Below are positions 59,614 to 64,000 of a stretch of DNA of 64,000 nt, piece by piece. The notes beneath the pieces were generated by a model, which did no database searches, was not told where the DNA came from, and saw only the letters and a list, made by a program, of their open reading frames with translations. A program made the position numbers and the translations under genes. Every line of letters starts with the position of its first letter. The stretch's first letter is position 1. This DNA is from Tsukamurella sp. PLM1. Lineage in GTDB: Bacteria; Actinomycetota; Actinomycetes; Mycobacteriales; Mycobacteriaceae. The DNA lies in assembly GCF_023168325.1 (NCBI RefSeq), contig NZ_AP025688.1, forward strand, positions 1,054,001 to 1,118,000. The letters are read 5' to 3'.

Positions 59614-60273
59614 GTGACCAGAAAGTCCGTAGCCGCCGCCGTGGGACGCAAGCGCACCCGGCTCAGTCCCCAGGCGCGGCGCCAGCAGTTCATCGACCTG
59701 GGTCTGCAGAGTCTCAAGCACCAGGCGCTCGAGCAGGTGTCGATCGAGGAGATCGCCAGCGAGGCGGGAGTGTCCGCGGGGCTGTTGTTCCACTACTTCG
59801 ACTCCAAGCTCGACTTCCAGGTGGCGCTCGTCGAGGAACAGGCCCGCATCGTCGGAGAAGTGGCCACGCCGGAGAAGGACCCCGAGGACATCGCCGAGGT
59901 GATGCCGATCCTCATCGCGACGCTCGGCACGTACGTCGACCACATCATGGAGAACCGGCAATCGCTGCTACCCATGCTCGCCGGGGTCAGCTGGTCCGAG
60001 CCGCGGATCCGCACCGCCGTGAAGTCGGTGCGCGAGCAGATCGTCAACCAGTTCGTCGAGCAGGCCCAGAACATCGGCATCGAGCGCTCGCCGCGGTTCG
60101 TGCTCGCGGTGCACGGTTGGATCGCCGTGGTCGAGGAGACCCTGGTCCAGTGGCTCGATGAGAACGCCGGATTCGCCGAGATGACCCGCGACGAGGTGGT
60201 CGACCACCTCGCGACCATGTTCGTGGGGATGGCGGGGGCGGTCGGCTTGGATCTCACGTCCGGCGTGGTCTGA
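59614..60273 (+). CDS. TetR-family regulator of the divergent SDR
   Basis: 219 residues. HTH region RRQQFIDLGLQSLKHQALEQ then VSIEEIASEAGVSAGLLFHY with FDSKLDFQVAL; the remainder is a helical ligand domain. Divergent from the SDR, with which it shares a control region. Frame intact. Stop TGA 60271-60273 is followed by the repeat region. Confidence 0.9.
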   Translation: MTRKSVAAAVGRKRTRLSPQARRQQFIDLGLQSLKHQALEQVSIEEIASEAGVSAGLLFHYFDSKLDFQVALVEEQARIVGEVATPEKDPEDIAEVMPILIATLGTYVDHIMENRQSLLPMLAGVSWSEPRIRTAVKSVREQIVNQFVEQAQNIGIERSPRFVLAVHGWIAVVEETLVQWLDENAGFAEMTRDEVVDHLATMFVGMAGAVGLDLTSGVV

Positions 60274-60331
60274 CGGTGCGCCGCGGCGTGCGTTGGGAGA
60301 GATCGGCGCGCGGTGTGGGGCATGGCGTGCG

Positions 60332-60510
60332 GTGGGGAATCGGCTTCTGACGTGGGGAGAGCTGGCTCCTGACGTGGGCGTCGGCCGGGGGAGGCGGCGT
60401 CGGGTGGGGGTGGTCTGGCTTCTGGTGGGGGAGACCCGGCTCCCAGTGGGGGAGACGGCTCCTGGTGGGGAGACCCGGCTCCCAGTGGGGGAGACGGCTA
60501 CGCGTGGGGG
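60332..60510. repeat. degenerate tandem repeat (about 20-bp unit, 39-bp higher period)
   Basis: Units of the form GTGGGGGAGAC-CGGCTCC occur about eight times. An identical 30-base stretch begins at 60431 and again at 60470. Confidence 0.8.
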
Positions 60511-60593
60511 CGATCGAGCCCACGCTGGAAGCCGTTCGTGCAGTTGGGGAGGGAACGTTGGGAACGCGTTTCGGCGCGGAGCGGGGACGATCA

Positions 60594-60633
60594 CCGCTGC
60601 CGCTGCCGCTGCCGCTGCCGCTGCCGCTGCCGC
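60594..60633. repeat. CCGCTG hexanucleotide microsatellite
   Basis: Six perfect CCGCTG copies and a partial seventh. Confidence 0.9.
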
Positions 60634-60780
60634 CTCGGTCCAGCTGCAGCCGGGTCCAGATGAGCCGGCCGTCCACGTTGATCGGCCGTCGAAGTCGAGT
60701 CGGCCGCCCGGAGGCGCGGGCCCGTGGTGCGCGAGGCACCGACGGGGCGAGGCACCGTCGACGGTGGGAGTGAACGACGA

Positions 60781-60811
60781 GGGCCGGACCTCCCCAGGGG
60801 AGGTCCGGCCC
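60781..60811 (-). terminator. kgd terminator hairpin
   Basis: 15-bp perfect arms GGGCCGGACCTCCCC / GGGGAGGTCCGGCCC about one A, 35 bases beyond the kgd stop. No T run follows. Confidence 0.65.
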
Positions 60812-60845
60812 TGGCGTTGGTGGCACGTCGTGCCGCCGGATCAGG

Positions 60846-63800
60846 TCAGAGGGCGAAGGCCTCGTCGATGATCTGGGCCTGCTCGACGGCGTGCACCTTG
60901 GACGAGCCCGAGCACGGGGCCGACATGGCGCGGCGGGAGACGCGCTTGATGCCGCGCAGGCGCTCGTCGAGCTCCGGCAGCTCCAGGCCGAAGAAGGGCC
61001 ACGCGCCCTGGTTGGCCGGCTCCTCCTGGACCCACCGCACGTCGGTGGCGTTCGGGTACTTGTCCAGCGTGGCGGGCAGCCGCCGCGAGGGCAGCGGGTA
61101 CAGCTGCTCCATGCGGATGAGCGCCACGTCGTCGCGCTTGTCCTTGGCCCGACGCGCCTCGAGCTCGTAGTAGAGCTTGCCCGAGACCAGCAGCAGCTGG
61201 GTCACCTTGGAGCGGTCGCCGCCGTCCTTCTCGAAGGCCGGGTCGTCGATGACCGAGCGGAATTTGCCCGTGGTGAAGTCCTCGAGAGGGCTGACCGCGG
61301 CCTTGTTGCGCAGCATCGACTTCGGCGTGAACACGACCATCGGGCGGCGCACGCCATCGAGGGCGTGGCGGCGCAGCAGGTGGAAGTACGACGCGGGGTC
61401 GACGGCATCGCGACCGTCATCGAGCCCTCGGCGCACAGCTGCAGGAACCGCTCGATGCGGCCCGACGTGTGGTCGGGCCCCGCCCTCGTGGCCGTGGGGG
61501 AGCAGGAGCGTCACGCCGGACGTCTGGCCCCACTTGGCCTCGCCGGAGCTGATGAACTCGTCGATGATCGACTGCGCGCCGTTGACGAAGTCGCCGAACT
61601 GCGCCTCCCAGCACACGAGCGCCGACTCGTCGGCCACGGAGTAGCCGTACTCGAAGCCCAGACCCGCGAACTCGGTGAGTGCGGAGTCCAGCACCTCGAA
61701 TCGGCCGGGGGACGGGCTGCCGTCGGGCCCGAGGTGCTCGAGCGGCGTGTATTCGGCGCCGGACTGCCGGTCGATCAGGACCGCGTGGCGCTGCGTGAAC
61801 GTGCCGCGGCGGCTGTCCTGGCCGGCCAGACGCACCGTCCGGCCCTCCTCCAGCAGGGTGCCGAACGCGAGCAGCTCGCCGAACGCCCAGTCGACGCCAC
61901 CGTCGCGCGACATCTCGAAGCGGCGCTTGACCACCGGCGCCACGCGCGGATGCACGGTGAAGCCCTCGGGAACGTTGGCGTAGGCATCGCCGACGCGCTG
62001 CAGCTGCTCCAGCGGCACCGCGGTGACCAGCGAGCTGGGCAGCGGCTGGTCGGCGATGATCGACGGCGCGGGCTCGGGCTGGAACTTCTCCAGCTCCTTG
62101 ACCTCGTTGAAGACCCGCTCCAGCTGGCCCTGGTAGTCGCGCAGGGCGTCCTCGGCCTCCTTGGTCGAGATGTCGCCACGACCGATGAGGGCCTCGGTGT
62201 AGGACTTGCGGACACCGCGCTTGGTGTCGATCACGTCGTACATGCCGGGCTGGGTCATCGACGGGTCGTCGCCCTCGTTGTGGCCGCGACGGCGGTAGCA
62301 CACGAGGTCGATCACGACGTCCTTGTCGAACTGCTCGCGGAAGTCGACGGCCAGCTTCGCCACCCACACGCAGGCCTCGGGGTCGTCGCCGTTGACGTGG
62401 AAGATCGGCGCGCCGATCATCTTCGCCACGTCGGTGCAGTACTTCGAGCTGCGCGAGTGCTCCGGGGCGGTGGTGAAGCCCACCTGATTGTTGACCACGA
62501 TGTGGATGGTGCCGCCGTTGTCGAAGCCCTTGAGGTTCGCCAGGTTCAGTACCTCGGCCACGACGCCTTGGCCCGCGAAGGCGGCATCGCCGTGCAGCAT
62601 GAGCGGCATCACGGGGTGCGTGCCCTCGGGCGCGTTCAGCATGTCCTGCTTGGCGTGGACGATGCCCTCGAGCACGGGATCCACGGCCTCGAGGTGCGAC
62701 GGGTTCGCGACCAGCGAGACGGTGATCTCGTTCTCGCCGAACATCTGGTAGTACTTGCCCTCGGCGCCGAGGTGGTACTTCACGTCGCCCGAGCCATGCG
62801 CCTGCGACGGGTTCAGGTTGCCCTCGAACTCGGTGAAGATCTTGCTGTAGGGCTTGCCGACGATGTTCGCGAGCACGTTCAGCCGGCCGCGGTGCGGCAT
62901 GCCGATGACGACCTCGTCGAGCGAGTGCTCGGCGGCCTGATCCAGGACCGCGTCCATCATCGGGATGACGGACTCCGCGCCCTCGAGCGAGAACCGCTTC
63001 TGGCCGACGTACTTGGTCTGCAGGAACGTCTCGAACGCCTCGGCGGCGTTGAGCTTGCTCAGGATGTACTTCTGCTCGGCGACGGTGGGCTTGATGTCCT
63101 TCGTCTCCACGCGCTCCTCGAGCCACTTCTGCTGCTCGGGCTCCAGGATGTGCGCGTACTCGATGCCGACGTGGCGGCAGTAGGCGTCGCGGAGCACCGA
63201 GAGCACCTTGCGCAGCTTCAGCCGCTCGGCGCCGTGGAATCCGCCCACGTTGAACGTGCGGTCCAGGTCCCACAGCGTGAGCTCGTAGGTGAGCACGTTG
63301 AGGTCGGGGTGCGACTCGAGGCTCTCGTTGTTGTAACGCAGCGGGTCCACGTCGGCCATGAGGTGGCCGCGCGCCCGGTACGCCGCGATGAGTTCGAGGA
63401 CCCGCGCGTCCTTGTCGATGCCGTGGGCGGGGATGTCCCGCCGCCACCGGATCGGCTCGTACGGCACGTGCATCGTGCGGAAGATCTCGTCCCAGAAGTC
63501 GTCGCTCAGGGTGAGCTCGTGCACGAACCGCAGGAAGTCGCCGGACTCGGCGCCCTGGATGATGCGGTGGTCGTAGGTCGACGTCAGCGTGGTGAGCTTG
63601 CCGACGGCGAGCTCCGCGATCTTCTCCTCGCTCGCGCCCTGGAACTCGGCGGGGTACTCCATCGCGCCCACGCCGATGATCGCGCCCTGGCCCACCATGA
63701 GGCGCGGCACCGAGTGCACCGTGCCGATGCCGCCGGGGTTCGTCAGCGAGATCGTGACGCCGGCGAAGTCCTCGGCGCCCAGCTTGCCCTGGCGGGCGCG

Positions 63801-64000
63801 GCGCACGATGTCCTCGTAGGCGGCCACGAACTGGCCGAAGTCCATGGTCTCGGCTTCCTTGACGGCCGCGACCACGAGGCTGCGGCTGCCGTTCTTGCCG
63901 ACCAGGTCGATCGCGATGCCGAGGTTGATGTGCGGCGGAGTCACCGCGTTCGGCTTGCCGTCGACCTCGGCGAAGTGCCGGTTCATGTTCGGGAACGCCT
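60846..64000 (-). CDS. kgd: multifunctional 2-oxoglutarate decarboxylase/dehydrogenase Kgd (5' end outside window)
   Basis: About 1050 C-terminal residues. An E2-like acyltransferase domain comes first ([19 protein letters not shown]), then the ThDP-dependent E1 domain ([53 protein letters not shown]) and the transketolase C-terminal domain. It links the TCA cycle to glutamate and succinyl-CoA. Between about 61393 and 61482 some 30 residues are read in a wrong frame: two bases lost near 61482 ([16 protein letters not shown] expected) and one near 61393 restore the family sequence. The frame stays open, so the fault is easily missed. Confidence 0.95.
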   Translation of the reverse strand, partial: AFPNMNRHFAEVDGKPNAVTPPHINLGIAIDLVGKNGSRSLVVAAVKEAETMDFGQFVAAYEDIVRRARQGKLGAEDFAGVTISLTNPGGIGTVHSVPRLMVGQGAIIGVGAMEYPAEFQGASEEKIAELAVGKLTTLTSTYDHRIIQGAESGDFLRFVHELTLSDDFWDEIFRTMHVPYEPIRWRRDIPAHGIDKDARVLELIAAYRARGHLMADVDPLRYNNESLESHPDLNVLTYELTLWDLDRTFNVGGFHGAERLKLRKVLSVLRDAYCRHVGIEYAHILEPEQQKWLEERVETKDIKPTVAEQKYILSKLNAAEAFETFLQTKYVGQKRFSLEGAESVIPMMDAVLDQAAEHSLDEVVIGMPHRGRLNVLANIVGKPYSKIFTEFEGNLNPSQAHGSGDVKYHLGAEGKYYQMFGENEITVSLVANPSHLEAVDPVLEGIVHAKQDMLNAPEGTHPVMPLMLHGDAAFAGQGVVAEVLNLANLKGFDNGGTIHIVVNNQVGFTTAPEHSRSSKYCTDVAKMIGAPIFHVNGDDPEACVWVAKLAVDFREQFDKDVVIDLVCYRRRGHNEGDDPSMTQPGMYDVIDTKRGVRKSYTEALIGRGDISTKEAEDALRDYQGQLERVFNEVKELEKFQPEPAPSIIADQPLPSSLVTAVPLEQLQRVGDAYANVPEGFTVHPRVAPVVKRRFEMSRDGGVDWAFGELLAFGTLLEEGRTVRLAGQDSRRGTFTQRHAVLIDRQSGAEYTPLEHLGPDGSPSPGRFEVLDSALTEFAGLGFEYGYSVADESALVCWEAQFGDFVNGAQSIIDEFISSGEAKWGQTSGVTLLLPHGHEGGARPHVGPHRAVPAAVRRGLDDGRDAVDPASYFHLLRRHALDGVRRPMVVFTPKSMLRNKAAVSPLEDFTTGKFRSVIDDPAFEKDGGDRSKVTQLLLVSGKLYYELEARRAKDKRDDVALIRMEQLYPLPSRRLPATLDKYPNATDVRWVQEEPANQGAWPFFGLELPELDERLRGIKRVSRRAMSAPCSGSSKVHAVEQAQIIDEAFAL

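Larger units (their letters stand above)
60274..60845. other. 572-base intergenic region with tandem repeats
   Basis: Between the TetR gene and kgd. It contains a degenerate minisatellite (60332-60510), a CCGCTG microsatellite (60594-60633), the palindrome CACCGTCGACGGTG (60753-60766) and the kgd terminator (60781-60811). Open frames across it are repeat translation, not genes. Confidence 0.75.

Noticed and set aside
60332..60510. CRISPR array
   Set aside because: Repeats are contiguous and degenerate with no unique spacers, and no cas genes are present.
60293..60871. Gly-Ser and Pro-Leu repeat proteins across the intergenic repeats
   Set aside because: They are translations of the minisatellite and the CCGCTG microsatellite with no start signals or family features.

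Overview
The window is high-GC actinobacterial DNA with a gene content and order typical of Mycobacteriales. It carries MshB (mycothiol), FbiA/FbiB/FbiC (coenzyme F420), WhiB2, LpqW, GpgS, the LpqY-SugABC trehalose importer and Kgd. Blocks follow the Mycobacterium tuberculosis Rv1166-Rv1178, Rv1201-Rv1213, Rv1231-Rv1248 and Rv3248-Rv3262 neighbourhoods, but joined together in a way M. tuberculosis does not show. The genus cannot be fixed by reading alone; a Tsukamurella/Gordonia-like member is plausible. No rRNA, tRNA, CRISPR array, insertion sequence or prophage was seen.

Layout: 1-6.8 kb, lpqW (partial), mshB, a small membrane protein, fbiC, an unknown gene and a Uma2 remnant. 6.8-12.1 kb, nucleoside transporter, fdxC-dapC, a DUF692/MNIO operon with a Cys/Ser-rich membrane peptide, and dapD. 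12.2-19.6 kb, mgtE, dapE, two LOG genes, fadD6, folP2, gpgS. 19.7-24 kb, a membrane protein/winged-helix module, a double-MerR regulator divergent from an erythromycin-esterase-like gene, DivIVA and DUF3117 proteins, and an RlmA-like methyltransferase. 24-29.9 kb, glgA/glgC and assorted enzymes. 29.9-38 kb, fbiB-fbiA, whiB2, manB, a TobH-like gene and manA. 38-46.7 kb, a small Trp/Arg-rich peptide with an ABC exporter, an amino-acid permease, sahH and a CBS/DUF1003 cluster. 46.7-49.7 kb, a second membrane protein/winged-helix module, an AurF-like diiron oxygenase and a TetR regulator. 49.8-64 kb, lpqY-sugABC, a metallophosphoesterase, a ParB-like protein, corA, a binding lipoprotein, an SDR/TetR pair, a tandem-repeat intergenic region and kgd (partial).

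The core genes form recognisable pathways: lysine/diaminopimelate (dapC, dapD, dapE), F420 (fbiA, fbiB, fbiC), glycogen and methylglucose polysaccharide (glgA, glgC, gpgS), mannose activation (manA, manB), trehalose recycling (lpqY-sugABC), methyl cycle (sahH) and the 2-oxoglutarate node (kgd).

Three genome-scale signals stand out. A decamer CCGACGGTGC (or its complement) recurs 23 times by eye, sometimes as inverted pairs. About 20 genes have a TANNNT box 6-8 bases before the start codon, implying leaderless transcripts. About 35 single- or double-base frame breaks, mostly in short G or C runs, interrupt otherwise conserved genes and most likely reflect sequence errors; coordinates below span the whole intended gene and note each break. 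The best candidate for an undescribed system is the DUF692 operon at 9556-11122.
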